Below, in pieces: positions 27,783 to 40,134 of a stretch of DNA of 64,000 nt (the stretch's first letter is position 1; every line of letters starts with the position of its first letter). Both the position numbers and the translations under genes were made by a program. Location of the stretch: assembly GCF_020085105.1 (NCBI RefSeq), contig NC_058053.1, positions 13,378,388 through 13,442,387 on the forward strand, read 5' to 3'. Below the pieces are notes generated by a model, which made no database searches, was not told the origin of the DNA, and saw only the letters and a list, made by a program, of their open reading frames with translations. The DNA is from Siniperca chuatsi (taxonomy: Eukaryota > Chordata > Actinopteri > Centrarchiformes > Sinipercidae).

Positions 27783-27965
27783 GGGTCGCCCAGTAGCTCA
27801 CCTGGTAGAGTGCGCCCCATGTACAAGGCTGAGTCCTAACCGGTTAGAATCAACCCCCCCAACACCACCACCACCTCTCTCTCTCTCTCTCTCCCTTCTA
27901 CATTTCCTGTCTTCAGCTGTCACTATCAAATGAAGGCAAAAAATTACTTTAAAATAAATAATAAT
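27783..27965 (+). mobile_element. tRNA-derived SINE
   Basis: The head TAGCTCACCTGGTAGAGTG is a tRNA A-box/D-arm, followed by GCCCCATGTACAAGGCTGAGTCC, a decayed B-box region, then a CT-rich tract, TTTCCTGTCTTCAGCTGTC and ATCAAATGAAGGCAAAAA with an A-rich/AATA tail. This layout is that of a well-known fish tRNA-SINE. The B box (GGTTAGAATC) has mutated from GGTTCGA, so it is likely inactive. Confidence 0.8.
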
Positions 27966-28080
27966 AATCACAGTTTGCTACCGTGTAACTGTTTATATAA
28001 AAATATTTCAGATAAAAGCTTGATTAATGCTTAATAAGGTGACCAAATGTGGAATATATGAAAAGCTTAGCTTCAGTGTA

Positions 28081-28338
28081 GAGCTGAAACAATCAGTCAA
28101 TTAATTGGTTAGTCAATTGACCAAAAATGTATCTGAAACTATTTTGATAATTGATTAATTACTTTTTCAAGCAAAACTGACTGCTTCTCAATTGTGAAGA
28201 TTTTTTTGCTTTCCCTTGACTTTTGTGATCGTAAACTGAATATCTGCTTTTGACTGTTGGTCAGACAAATCAAACAATTTGATGACAACACCTTGCTCTT
28301 GGAAATTGTGATGGGCATTTAATCATTAGGTGCAGCCC
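28081..28338. mobile_element. MITE of the GGGCTGCAACTAA / TTAGTTGCAGCCC family, copy A
   Basis: Starts GAGCTGAAACAATCAGTCAA and ends ATTAGGTGCAGCCC, with inner AATTGATTAAT blocks and the interior GTTGGTCAGACAAATCAAA. Five related copies occur in this window (also near 37877, 39110, 39390 and 62812). It is non-coding, and the ends are decayed. Confidence 0.7.
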
Positions 28339-29761
28339 TTCTTCAGTTTTAAAAGCGTTACAATGGGCATACCATTTAGAATCATAACTCTATCGAGTCA
28401 ATAAGGAGATTTTCTATTCACAAAGGCTCCTCATGCTCTCCTGAGCTGCAGTGATGGAAGAAGAGTGCAAACTCTTTTTACACTGAACCAAATACCATCG
28501 GGAATTCTGTCAGATGTCAAATGCAACAGTGCAAAATTCAGTGATTTTTCATACTTATGTTGTTTTAGTGGGTTTATAAAGTTTGCACTTGAGAACTAAA
28601 CAGGCAGCATTAAAAAAACTGTGTTACTTCACAGCAAAAACAAGCAAAAGTACCTCACTACCAATATTCCCACAGGCAAAAAGTCTAAAATTGGTAATCT
28701 AATGACATCTGAATGTGCTTACCTCACGACTAACCAACTGAACCAACTATAGATGACACGGCACTCTAATACTGTTTGAGACATGGTTATATAGTAATTT
28801 ACTGCATCTGTCCATAACTGGGATGCTCTGTAAAATACTATATTTATTTATGAGTGTGCATTCTCCATACAAGTGCTTTTAAATCTCCTTTATGTTATGT
28901 TGCCATATCCCGCTGAGATGGGAAAATTATGGGATGAGATGTGAAAATTAACAGAGGTTTAAATTAACTTATCATCCATTATGAATTTGGCAAAATGAGG
29001 TTGGACGAATGTTCTCATTTGCAATAAAGAGGTGACAAAGTGAATGTTAGGACATTAGTATCTTGATTCAGACTTAAATATAGATAGCCAACCAGGTAGA
29101 TGGATTGTTCTAGATCGATAGATCTGATAATTGTATATTTATATGGTATTTAACTTATGGGTTAATGTGTTTAATGGAACAGCTGCATGATGATAAAAAT
29201 GAAAAGAAATGCACTAATACAAAACTTGTATAACAGCTATTTAAACTCTACAATAAGAGAAAAAGTTAGATGATGGATCAAGTCCGGCTATTGCATGGGG
29301 AATTTAACTGCATTTTAAATCTGCCATAGCTTTCAATGACAGCTTACAACCGTTTCTCAAAACATGTTTTTGTGTGTAGAGCAATACAGCCGAGCTCAAA
29401 TTTCTCTCGTCCCTTCAAGCGCAAAATACAAAAGGCCTAGGCTGCCACTACCTGATTCAATCAAGTGTGTTACATTGTATACCCATGGGCAACAAGGCAA
29501 CTTGTATTTTAATTAATAATGTAATACCCTGGTCTCAAAGCCTTGACCCCTGGCATTCTTGCTGCTTTTTTTTGTAAATACTCTTAAGATCCCAGCAAAG
29601 ATGCTGGGAGCATTTTTCTACACACTCCAACTCATGCAACTGGATTTGATACATAATGCTTGACACTAACACTGTAGCATTTTGAAGCACTATGTGAGTG
29701 AAGAGAAACATGTATTTTAGCATTATGCGATAGCTCAGGAACCAAGGAAAGTACACTGCGT

Positions 29762-29809
29762 TCCCTAGTTATTCTTTACCATCATTTATAGGTAAAGAAT
29801 AACTAGGGG
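29762..29809. repeat. Perfect 18-bp inverted repeat (hairpin), 10-nt loop
   Basis: CCCTAGTTATTCTTTACC at 29763-29780, loop ATCATTTATA, then the exact complement GGTAAAGAATAACTAGGG at 29791-29808. AT-rich. Function unknown; too short for a canonical pre-miRNA. Confidence 0.85.
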
Positions 29810-30394
29810 AAAAAAACAAGGAAGGAGCCCTAATACTGGAGGAGGATGGGGAAGGAGAAGAAAAATGCAAAATAGATTTAACAGTAAATGAGAAAGTGTA
29901 TGGGATAAGAAAATATCCTATGTATGCAGAGTGCATGGTGTGAATAAAAGTTAATGTTAAGGGCTATGAAGACATGGCTGTGGGTGCTATGTTGTGAGGA
30001 ATAACGTGCACAGTGAAGGGTAAACACACGCTTCTTTGGAGATCCTGGACCGGAAAGAAGCCTGAGGGAGCTCAAGGGCTTGTGGGATACGGGGCTGTAT
30101 TCAACCTTTCTCTGCAGCCACACACGCCACAACAACAGGAAACGATGGCACTTTTACAGTACGCCATGAGAAGTACTGACTCATTTGTACACACATAACA
30201 AAAATGTTAACTAAACATATAAAAGTAAATGACTGACTGACTCACATTAAGTCATGGAAAACATTAGGAAATGACTGATGCACTGCAGTCATTTGTGCTA
30301 TGTTTTTAGCCACACTGATCAAAGCTTTCATCATAAAAGATGTGAGACAATACAACAGATCAATTACCTGCCAATTATTTATGTCAACATTTTA

Positions 30395-30497
30395 TTTATA
30401 GTTGTTGTTTTAAAAGTATCATCAGTCATTTTTAAATCACAACAGATATTGTATCTGTTGTGGTTTAAAAATGACTGATCAAAAAAGCAACTATAAA
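30395..30497. repeat. Long hairpin, about 45-bp imperfect stem, 3-nt loop
   Basis: The arm at 30395-30448 (with CAGTCATTTTTAAATCACAA, ending CAGATA) pairs with TATCTGTTGTGGTTTAAAAA then TGACTGAT and AGCAACTATAAA at 30452-30497. Only a few mismatches and one short gap occur. It could be a palindromic MITE remnant or a hairpin-forming transcript. Confidence 0.85.
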
Positions 30498-31174
30498 ACA
30501 ATTTTATGAAATGACAAATTTAATTTACAATGGAATAAACATTTTAATTAGCTAACATGAGCTCAGCCACAAGTAAATCTAAAGTGATTATTCCTGCCCT
30601 TAGAGAAAGGCTGTCTCCCTGCGCTCTGTCAAAAGGTCAATTATGGCCCCAAACCGCCATGCAGTGACAGTGACCTGGAAGCGCTACTGATGACCCCACA
30701 TCCAGGGGCCCAAAAGAGTTGATCATCTAACATGCAGGCTGCCCGGAGACATGGAAATCTGACATTTGTCCTTATTCAGATGAACACAAACAATATGCAT
30801 CTCATGCCTCTCCCTAACCTGTGCCAAATCTAAGGCATAGGGACCAGCAGTCTTGATGCATTGTCCTCCAATCCAAGTCCATGCCCTTCCCTGTGAATAC
30901 AGCCACACAGCAATCACACACAGAGCCTGCAGTAAGAGCGAACTGCAAAAAGGCGCCATCTTCACCAGCATCTGCACTAACACTAGTCATTATAGTTCTA
31001 GTCTACAGTACTTGGGTCACAAAATGGAATGGGGTCATACAGTAAAGGAAAATGTTAAGGGTTAGAACAATTCAAGTTATGTGTACTGCAAAAAGAAATT
31101 ACAAGTTAAGATTTTCTTTGTGAACATTTTTCATGTTGATGCTGGTTGTCAGTAAAATATCTAAAATCTAAATC

Positions 31175-31720
31175 TTTAAAGAGGCTACAATCGATATTTT
31201 TATAATAACAATGGATCAAATGACTATGTGTAATGTGAAAGGGGTCGCTTGTAGTGACGAACCCACAAAGAATTATCATCCAACTCTGCAGGTGTCCTCA
31301 GCTTGACTAAGCTTTATTGTGTCAGGCAGCTGTTTTCAGCAAAAAGCTCTAAAAACACACAACCTGCTCAGCACCAAACAGCAGACAGACACAGTTAGCA
31401 ACTAACTAGTGGACATAATGGAGTATTAGCAGCCAAAGAGCCAGATATTTCATTTAGGATTTGATGGAGACCAAAAACAGAGTTCAAATGAGAGTGAATA
31501 TTTGACTTACTTTCATCAGATGGACACAAACACAACTCAACAAATAAATGATATATGCTAATGTTGCTCCATGTCTGCTGGATGTGTAAATAGGCAACTG
31601 ATTGCTAACTCGTTTGCCATACTAACGTAAAAGGTGATAATATGCCAGTGATATTTTTTACAGCTTGTTTCCGCTGCCCCCAAGTGGCCTAAAACAATCA
31701 GTTACTGGAGGTTTAAAATG
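31175..31720. mobile_element. Dispersed fish repeat (non-coding, MITE-like)
   Basis: Recognised from blocks such as ATAATAACAATGGATCAAAT, AAAGAGCCAGATATTTCATT, AGATGGACACAAACACAACT, TGTCTGCTGGATGTGTAAAT and TTTCCGCTGCCCCCAAGTGG, which occur together in a very common teleost repeat often found in fish 3' UTRs. Outer ends CTTTAAAGAGG and GGTTTAAAA are weakly inverted. No ORF. I recognise the repeat but do not assign a class name. Confidence 0.65.
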
Positions 31721-32165
31721 TATCTAAGTGAAAGGATACGGCCGGTGTCTTTATTTTTCTTACTGTCAACAAATCCAATGATAAGACCAAATCCAACACT
31801 GCATTATAGAGCACTCTCAGCCCCCATGCACATTCACTCCTACTGAGGATGTGACACTTAAAAAAGGGTCACAGATATATTGTTTAATTTTTAACAAATG
31901 CTAAGTAATTTCCTACAACAAACAAGTTTTTTGCAAATTTTAGTCAATATTTGTTGGGGACTATTTTCAGAGTGTTTACGGCGGCAGGACGGAGTATGTG
32001 GGATTAACAAAAAAAAACTTCAGTGCCCATTTTCATCATTATGAAGGAACATGCCAACCAAGGCAACAGTGTGGTTCATTGATGTGTTTTTAATCGTTTT
32101 TGGACCACAATGGAGGCCTATACATTGTTGGGTTTGGTCTTTTCATTGGATTTGTTATATTTGTT

Positions 32166-32218
32166 TGTTTATATATAAAATATATATATATAAAATATAT
32201 ATATATATAAATATAATA
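32166..32218. repeat. (AT)n-rich tract
   Basis: TATATA runs broken by AAA, about 53 bp of pure A/T. Confidence 0.9.
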
Positions 32219-34165
32219 TCCCCAAACTAATCCTTTAAGTTTGGAAAAATATGATATTCATAATGCACTATCCCTTCACGCTAAAGCCAACATGAGCCCG
32301 TTTACTACACTGGAGTAAAAAGCTTTGCAAAAACACCTCTATAAGAAGGTTATTGCCGTAACACTAGTGTATACACAGTAAATTCTCCCTGAATAGCACT
32401 TGCCTGAAGCAACACCTACCAGAGTAAATGTTTATCCATGTGGACTTCCCATCTCCTGCTGTTTTGTCTGTGTGTGCAGAAGGTAGCGGCCTGGCCTGGA
32501 ACTGTATGACACAGAGCAAGGGCTCTCATGTCTTCAGGGCGTTCCGCAGAGCATAATCATGAAAAGCAGAAACATGAAGAAAACTGCAAAAGGTTGAGCC
32601 ATGGAAACGTCTTTCTTCTGAACGTCAGTTAATTTCCTCTTTTTCCCTTTGGTTCCACATCACTTTTCTATTATGTTTTGAACACAGTGAAAACATAATA
32701 CAAATCATGCTGCTGGAAAAAAAATCTAATCATTACACCCTCAAATGAAAAAATGGATACCAGTGAAAAATGTAAGGGAATTGTTATTTTTCACATTCTA
32801 ATTCACATCACAAGGAACCGAAAAGAAACACATGCTGTATATCAGATTGGTTTGGTGCCTTTTGCCCCAAGCCATGCAGCACACACTGATATTAGTTTTA
32901 AATACAGATTGCTGGCAATAATAGAACAGAAGAGTCCATGCCTACCACATAGGCCCGGTCTGAAGTACCTCACATTGCCGGCTTGCCAAGACAGCTTCAA
33001 TCAAAAGGCTCAAATAAATATAGTTCTTTGGGCTCTGTCAACTGTAAACTGTTATTGATCCCAACAAATGAAATTTGTTCACGTTGATCGATCAAACACA
33101 TTATCTGTGTTTTCCAGTCTATTACCAGCAAGTGGAAACTCAGGAGGCATCAATAAATAGAGTTGGGTCACCCTGGGTAGATTCCTTTCAAGCTAGGAGG
33201 GCTGTAAAAACAGGCGACCAAACATTAGTACTTGTACTTAAAGGTAATGGACCTGCATCATGACTAAACGCTAAGTGCCTGGGGTGTCTAGATGTGGAAA
33301 GCACTTCTGTAGCACCTTCAAGGTCTAGAGACACTTGTATGTACTGTAAACTTGCCCTCCTCTCTTCTGCCCTTGCTAATACCCCCCCTCACACACCAAC
33401 ATATGAAAGCCTTCCAGCTGGCACCCAGCGCCTGTACTTGGCACTTCGGGGGAAACATGAGAATTAAACCTATATCACCCCAGCTACCAGTTCTCAAATA
33501 TCAGTGGAGTCCAGCACTTCACCAGGGACTGGTGAGAGGAAAGCATGTCAATAGAACAAAAAGCGCCTTCTGGCACAGCTCCACTCAACTGTTCTGCCTA
33601 CTGCTATTACAGGAGTAAAGTTTTCGTAAGGAAGTAGGTACAAATGAACCTGTGAGGAAGGGATCCATCTAACAGTTGGATGGCAAAGTGATGTATCTGT
33701 GCCTCATATAATGTGCGTTTCATGGACAAAATGTACCTGGGCATGAAGCAGAATAATAAACATTTAGCCCAGTTTCCTTGCTATTTTGGCATCTGTTTTC
33801 TGCTGAATTATAAGTTGTGACTGTGATCTACGCTGTTACCAGTTTCTATAGTTCATATATATATTTATATAAATGGGGGTAGACTAAATATTAAAATACC
33901 TCTGGCAACTGAGTGTAAGTTGCGGTCTTACTTGGAATCGAAATGTGTGTTTTCTTATGAAATACCTGAAGAAAATTAACTCTTTAACCCTCAAATTACA
34001 CTTGTCTTGTTATTTTATTTGCGCTAAGGTTGGTGCACATCCCCTTGTTAGACAGTAACAATGTAATCAGTATGAAGTACTGCACTGCATCAAGATTTGT
34101 ATCAAGTTAGGAAAATTATATCAGACAACTTATTTCTCTCGTAAAACAGCTAGTATTTTATGTAG

Positions 34166-34220
34166 AAAACAAGTATAATAACTTGCAACCAGCAGCTTTG
34201 GAAGTTATTATACTTGTTTT
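34166..34220. repeat. Perfect 19-bp inverted repeat (hairpin), 17-nt loop
   Basis: AAAACAAGTATAATAACTT (34166-34184) and its exact complement AAGTTATTATACTTGTTTT (34202-34220) flank GCAACCAGCAGCTTTGG. Function unknown. Confidence 0.85.
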
Positions 34221-37200
34221 ATTTTCCCTGTGTGAGGATCACAAACCTCAGCTGAACTTTACTAAAACCCTCTCCTTCTGTCCTTTCGCATTTCTTCAGA
34301 CTAACAGGAGAGTGACAGCTTGTCCACAAACCAAGGGCAGCCTTACTAGAAATAGGAATATCCGCCCCTCTACAGTGATAGAGCAGCTCTGATAGCTCTT
34401 TTATTATGGAAAATTATTTTAAACAGCATAAAACGGCAGAGGCTCATTTTTTCCATGTTTCTGCCACTATCACTCCAGCTATTGATAAGATGTCTAAATT
34501 TATTGCAGAATAATTCTGCAGGAAAAGAGATAAAAGGTTGCTGAATAAAATATGAGGCGAAGGCTGTAAATTGTAGCAATGCATATCATTTCATTCAAAT
34601 GTAGGACGCAATTACCATCTGCTACACTCATCAGTCCCCTCCTTTATGACTTAATTATATGTTTAATGCTATCAGATCAAGGAAAGGGCAAAACAGATGA
34701 ATGAGAGAGAAAGAGAAAAGATTCCGCAACAAGACAAAAGGCAGATGAAAAGTAACATAAAAGGATGGAATTGATTTCATTCACCAGGAAATAGAAAAGT
34801 TAATTTAGATACAATGTTCCCTCATCTCCTGTGCCTTTGTAAGATAATAAACGCAGCGCGTTGCCAATAGGTCTCATACCAGTCAAACAAAAGAAGTCAA
34901 GTTCCTCAAAACTGAAAGTCTTGCTGCATTCATTGTGAGAAGACGGCAAGTATTATATGATCATTGCAATTATTTCAGTCCATGACATCAATGCATTGAC
35001 TTCATAAAATGTAAGGTTTAGCAGTGGTGAGTGTTAGAAGACTACAACATGTAACAATATAGATCAATATTTTTTTTTTATTAGGAGTTTTGAGGGGTTT
35101 TATGACACCTGCATATTTCTATTCACTCTTGTCAATTGTATTTTACCATGATATTGTGCATTATTTTGCTTTATTTTAGTGCTAGGAAACTAAATTTATT
35201 CTGTTGTAGTCTGTTCTGTATGACTCCATCGCCAGGGCAAGATGAAACTTCACAATACTGAAACTTTTTGTTTGGATGCAAATCGTGTACGGCAGTGTTC
35301 ACAAAGAAAACTGGGGTTGTCCAAATGGCTGTGGGCTAAAAAGCTAGCCAGTGGGCATCCCAGGTGCCAGCGGGCAACGTCCGAACTGTGTACCTTTGGC
35401 CAGAACTCATTATAGGGTGACATTTAGGACTGCTGCTGTCCATGCCAAGTCAGCCCTCTGGATTGAGACAAATTATGTAGTTATTTTTTATGTCAGACAT
35501 TAAGTCATGTCCAGTGGGAGCCAAATCAGTATCACCTTCATGTCACCTGGAAAAAAAAAAGATAAAGGCTGTGAGGCATCTTAAACAGGGGCATTATTCA
35601 ACTTATTTGGTGAAATATTCAGTCTTACAAAACAAGATTGATCTATAGTGCAGAGACTTCAACAGTAATATGAAATGTTAGATTATAAAATGACTAAACA
35701 CAGAATAATACGATGACTGGTGCAAAGTCACAGTCCTGCTCAGGTGTCTTATCCTTTCTCTCTGTCTGTGGATCCTGGCAAAACTGAGATAAAATCATGT
35801 CATAAAGAGAATTTTGTACCTGTACACTGCAGTAGGTGCAATGGTTTCCGTTGCTCTGTGACAATTATTTCTTCCAAGCCTGAAGAAAAGCAAAGAATGA
35901 ACAGAATGAGTGAAGAAAATAGCCTAGAATTTGCTATAAACCCATTACTAAAAGATCACATGGATGTGTAATACAAAAAACACCTGACTTTAATCAAGAG
36001 GGCTGCATGCTACACAAACTTTCAATATCCAATAAAAACAAATAATATTTCAGTGGTGCATGTCAGTGCTTTATAAGCTTAATTTGTTATATTTCTTCAA
36101 TTTATGGATATACTGTAAAGGGAATAAGACAACATGAGTCCTTGCTGCAGATTTGTCCATGAAGCCAAATGATTGTCATCCCACCAGATAGTCCACAACA
36201 TGAACAGAACTAAAGCGCCATCTTGTGGACTAAAAAGGGGCATCCTAACAGTTTTCCATTTACAGGTTTATCAACAGATATGCTTGCATTAGGTCCTTGA
36301 AATGATAAAAATATGTGTATAGATAATATGTTGAAAGACAAAAACAAGGCCCTAATTAAGTGTGTAAGTCAGTGTGAGTATAATGATGCAGTATGTGTTT
36401 GAGAAAATAAGTCAAATCTGCAGTTAAGCGATCAATAAACATTTTATGGCACTTTAATTTAGTGGGAGAAACTTTTAGCATTTTAGAATCCCATGAATAC
36501 ATCAAACAGAGGACATAAGTAGCTAGACAGAACAACTGAACACTGATGAAACAGCCACTAAGTGAGCAGTCTACACTCGTTTGCAGGTATCTCACTAAGC
36601 ATGAAGTGAATCAAAGTTGTTTATCTGCTTTGTATTCTTGGGCAAATTATAGATAATTGCTCATTTGATGTATTCAGAGGAAAGCATTCATATGATGCAT
36701 ATGCTATGGATATTTTCCACACAAACTTCAAGATGTAACAAACAGGGGGGAAAATGGGATGTAATTGATTATAAGTTAATTGTGCAAAGGTCTCCCTGAT
36801 GGGAACCATCTGTCAAAACAAGCTGTACATTCACTAATTCTAATCATAATTAATTAAATGGCTAACAAATTACATACATCATAGTTAGCACAGGGGGGAA
36901 ACTACCGCAGGAACTGTTATGAAACAAATTATCTTTAACAATGAAAGAAAATTACATCACATAACTAAATATTATACTCGTTTCCGCAAGCCATATTTCT
37001 TAATGAATTCTCTAATTAATTTAATTCACACAATGTGCATAATTTGGAGCTGAAAATGTCAGTGGGTCAGGCTTAACCATATTGTTTCTGGCTGTCTATT
37101 TCAACGAGTGCCATATTAGCACAACATGACCTCTATGTAAATTACACAGACCAACTGTTGTAATTTTAATTCCAGGGTCTAATTAACATGTTCTAAAGAT

Positions 37201-37876
37201 ATCATACAACTACATTTAGCTCATTTTACACATGCCAGTGTCAATGTATGATTTCCATTTGCCTTAATTTTGTCTAATCCCTTTGATGGGAAACGTCATG
37301 ACGGCTTATGTTACAGATGTCAATTATGACAAAAAGGCTATTATTTTTTTCATGCTTCTTGTATTACAGGCTGAACTTTCTTGTCAGGCTGACTCACCAC
37401 TCTCAAAACTCAAGACTGCTGGAGCTGTGAGCATTTCCAGACACCATGACTGAGCTCATTCAGAAAGTATTTACATGTAAATTACAAGAGTATTTCTTAG
37501 CTAGAGGTGGTTGTTTTAGCTACCTCTTTTTTTTACCAATTACTCGGTCTTATAATATTGAGGTCAACAGGCACAATCAAAGTTAATAAGACTGATCAGC
37601 TCAAAATATGTCACAGAGGCGTTTGTGACTCTAGAGTGAAATAATAATACCCCATAGATCAATATGGTGTGGTTGATCTAATTATTTTCAAGTGGTTTTC
37701 AGTTGGCACTGCTACTGCTATAAAGAATACATTTTATTTCCAAGAACCTCTGAAGGATCATTTTCTTTTTGGAGCATTTAGATCAAAATACATCACATCA
37801 ATGCACTGTAAGCTGTTGAACACATTCAAATGTACAGATATTAAATCAAATATGAATCATCAAGCATCCTGTACTA

Positions 37877-38195
37877 GGGCTACAACTTACAGTTATTTTC
37901 ATGATCAATTAATCTGCTGATTATTCCCTTGATTGATCAGTAATTAATTGGTTGGTCACAGTGAAAAATGGCAATTACAATTTCCCAGAGCCTGAGGTGA
38001 TGTCTTTAAATTGCTTGTTTTGTCCGACCAACAAATAAAAAACAAAAAAGATGCTCAATTTGAGAAAAAAAGCAGCAAATCCTAAAATTTGAGAAGCTCA
38101 AACAAAAACAATATTTGGCATTCTTGCTTGGAAAATAATTCAAACAATTAATCAATTATGAAAATGATCGCCGACTAATGAATTAATCAACATGT
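37877..38195 (+). mobile_element. MITE of the GGGCTGCAACTAA family, copy B
   Basis: Starts GGGCTACAACTTACAGTTAT, followed by TTTTCATGATCAATTAATCT, the interior TTGCTTGTTTTGTCCGACCA, and the closing AACAATTAATCAATTATGA. The far terminal repeat is lost or very diverged. Confidence 0.65.
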
Positions 38196-38459
38196 ATGTA
38201 AGAGCAACACAGACGCCTGCATGTTTGCACATGGTTTCACTTCAGGTAATGTCACTATGAATGAAATCCTGTAAAATTAGATGCTGGTGATCGAATTTCA
38301 CCGCTATATGCTCTGTCACCTCTGTCTTGCTGGTGTTTTGCCCATTTGGTTTAGAGAAAACACAATCAAATTTACCAAATGATGGCATCATGAGTGTGAA
38401 TGCAGAAATGGGTGAATAAATGAATAAATTGCCCAGTGGATGGAACATATAAGCTAACA

Positions 38460-38705
38460 CATGCATTGCAGGGCTCGGGGGCTATCCTGAGGCCAATCAT
38501 TTAGCTAACACACTAATGAAAGCGTGTGTAGTGTGGCTAAGGGCAGCCACCATGGGAGGTACCACTCCCCTCCCTCCTCATGTGGGGGACTGTTAATAGG
38601 CTGGATGGAGCCAATGGGACTCCCAGGAGAGGCCTGCTGATGAAGAGGAAAACCTGTCGTTGCCTTCACTAATCACTGCCTAATGGCTGCATTAACACAG
38701 GTTTT
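38460..38705. other. Candidate conserved non-coding island
   Basis: A unique GC-richer stretch (with GCCAATCATTTAGCTAAC, GAGCCAATGGGACTCC and CTAATCACTGCCTAATGG) directly before a microsatellite. No ORF. It could be an enhancer; composition alone supports this. Confidence 0.25.
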
Positions 38706-38716
38706 ACAAATATGAT

Positions 38717-38718
<2 letters not shown>

Positions 38719-38791
<73 letters not shown>
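38719..38791. repeat. (TG)n(AG)n compound microsatellite
   Basis: About 17 TG units followed directly by about 19 AG units, ending in AAATACTG. Confidence 0.97.
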
Positions 38792-38795
<4 letters not shown>

Positions 38796-39109
38796 CTGAA
38801 GTTTTAGGATCCTGGTAATCTCACTAAAATGTTCATTGGGGAATCTATTGTATTGCTTGGTAGTGTGCATATTTTGCTACCAAAGATGTGTGGTAAAACT
38901 GTAAAGTGTAGGGTTTTTGTCCTTTTCGGGGCATTGTTGGATTCCCTGTCACCAAACCAGAAAATATGAAGATTTGCTGGGATTTTTGTTTGTTTGTTTT
39001 GTTTCATATCATTAAAGGTCCAATCCATAATCCAAATGAAAACTGGACTGGAACCTGCTATCACTCTTGAACTGGCTGATGTGTCTCTAAATACAGGAAC
39101 AAAAAACTC

Positions 39110-39334
39110 AAAATCAAATCAATTGAATCAATTAGTCGATCGACGGCTTTACATTATTGTACTGAATGTGATGGGGTTTGGGGCTGTTGGTCAGACAAAA
39201 CAAGACATTCAAATACGTCACCTTGCGCTTTTGGGAAACTGTGATGGACACTTAGACTAAACGATTAATTGATTAATCAAGAAAATGATCAGCAGATAAT
39301 GAAACAATAATGAAAATAATCGTTGGTTGCAGCC
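39110..39334 (-). mobile_element. MITE of the GGGCTGCAACTAA family, copy C
   Basis: The right end AAAATAATCGTTGGTTGCAG is the family's inverted terminus, so the element lies on the minus strand. The interior GGCTGTTGGTCAGACAAAAC matches copy A. The left end is truncated near AATCAATTAGTCGATCGACG. Confidence 0.65.
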
Positions 39335-39389
39335 TCAAAATCATGTTTACAATAGTAATATTAAACAAAAAAGCAGTAAAACAGGCCTG

Positions 39390-39634
39390 ACACCCATTAT
39401 GAGTAGTTGGGAAAACCAAAAATCTAATTTTTCATTAGATCTTCACCTTAAAATGTATGAAGTTGTTGGTCAAACATATAGGACGTTAATATAAGAAGTT
39501 TACATAAGAAAAAAGACATCACTGTGGGCTCATAACTTGTGATGTCAAATATCACTATTGACATTCTCTTGACTAAATGATTAATCACTTTATCTAAAAT
39601 TCAGCATGCATGAAAATAACCCTCAGTTGCAGCT
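39390..39634 (-). mobile_element. MITE of the GGGCTGCAACTAA family, degenerate copy D
   Basis: Ends with GAAAATAACCCTCAGTTGCA, preceded by ACTAAATGATTAATCAC and a TTGTTGGTCAAACATATAGG interior. It is more diverged than copy C, which lies immediately to its left. Confidence 0.5.
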
Positions 39635-40134
39635 ACAATTTATCCATTCAAACTGTGGCAACTCTTGGTAGCCTATGTTAACAGTGTTTGTATGCGGTTC
39701 AACTCACCTACAATGTTATGAATATGTTCTCAACAGCACACATTCCGAAATAATCACAATGGTAAATCAAGTTTTACCACATTTTAAGGTGTGTGCAATG
39801 CCGGTTGTGCAGGTTTAGCTGGTCTATGTACAACGTCAATTAGAGAATATGATGTCAGAGCAACTTCTCTTAACACAAACTACAACAAATTGACTAAGAC
39901 ATTTTATTTTATGCTGAAGCCATATCAGTTACTGTCAAACTGCACATCCTGTTTAACATGTAACTTGCAGATTGACGCCGACACTAGTGTCTGGCTGGAG
40001 GCTACACCTTTTGCCAACGTAAAGGTGAAGCTGTAAAACGGCTGAGTTAAGAAATAGCTTCCGGTTAAGACCTACAAAGTAAAGTTCTCAGGGAATTTGT
40101 TGCAATAATTGAGTTTGACACTCTTGGACACAGC

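Larger units (their letters stand above)
28340..31170. other. Gene desert segment between repeats
   Basis: AT-rich unique DNA with two strong hairpins (29762 and 30395) and no gene. Confidence 0.5.
31721..37876. other. Gene desert segment with candidate conserved islands
   Basis: No gene seen. Candidate regulatory islands lie at about 34560-34870 and 36780-37480; the latter is dense in AATTAATTAAA, TCTAATTAATTTAATT and GTCTAATTAAC homeodomain-type sites. It also holds the (AT)n tract at 32166 and the hairpin at 34166. Confidence 0.3.

Noticed and set aside
27783-27855. Possible tRNA gene
   Set aside because: The A box is good, but the B box is decayed, acceptor pairing is absent, and the CT-rich body and A-rich tail show a SINE.
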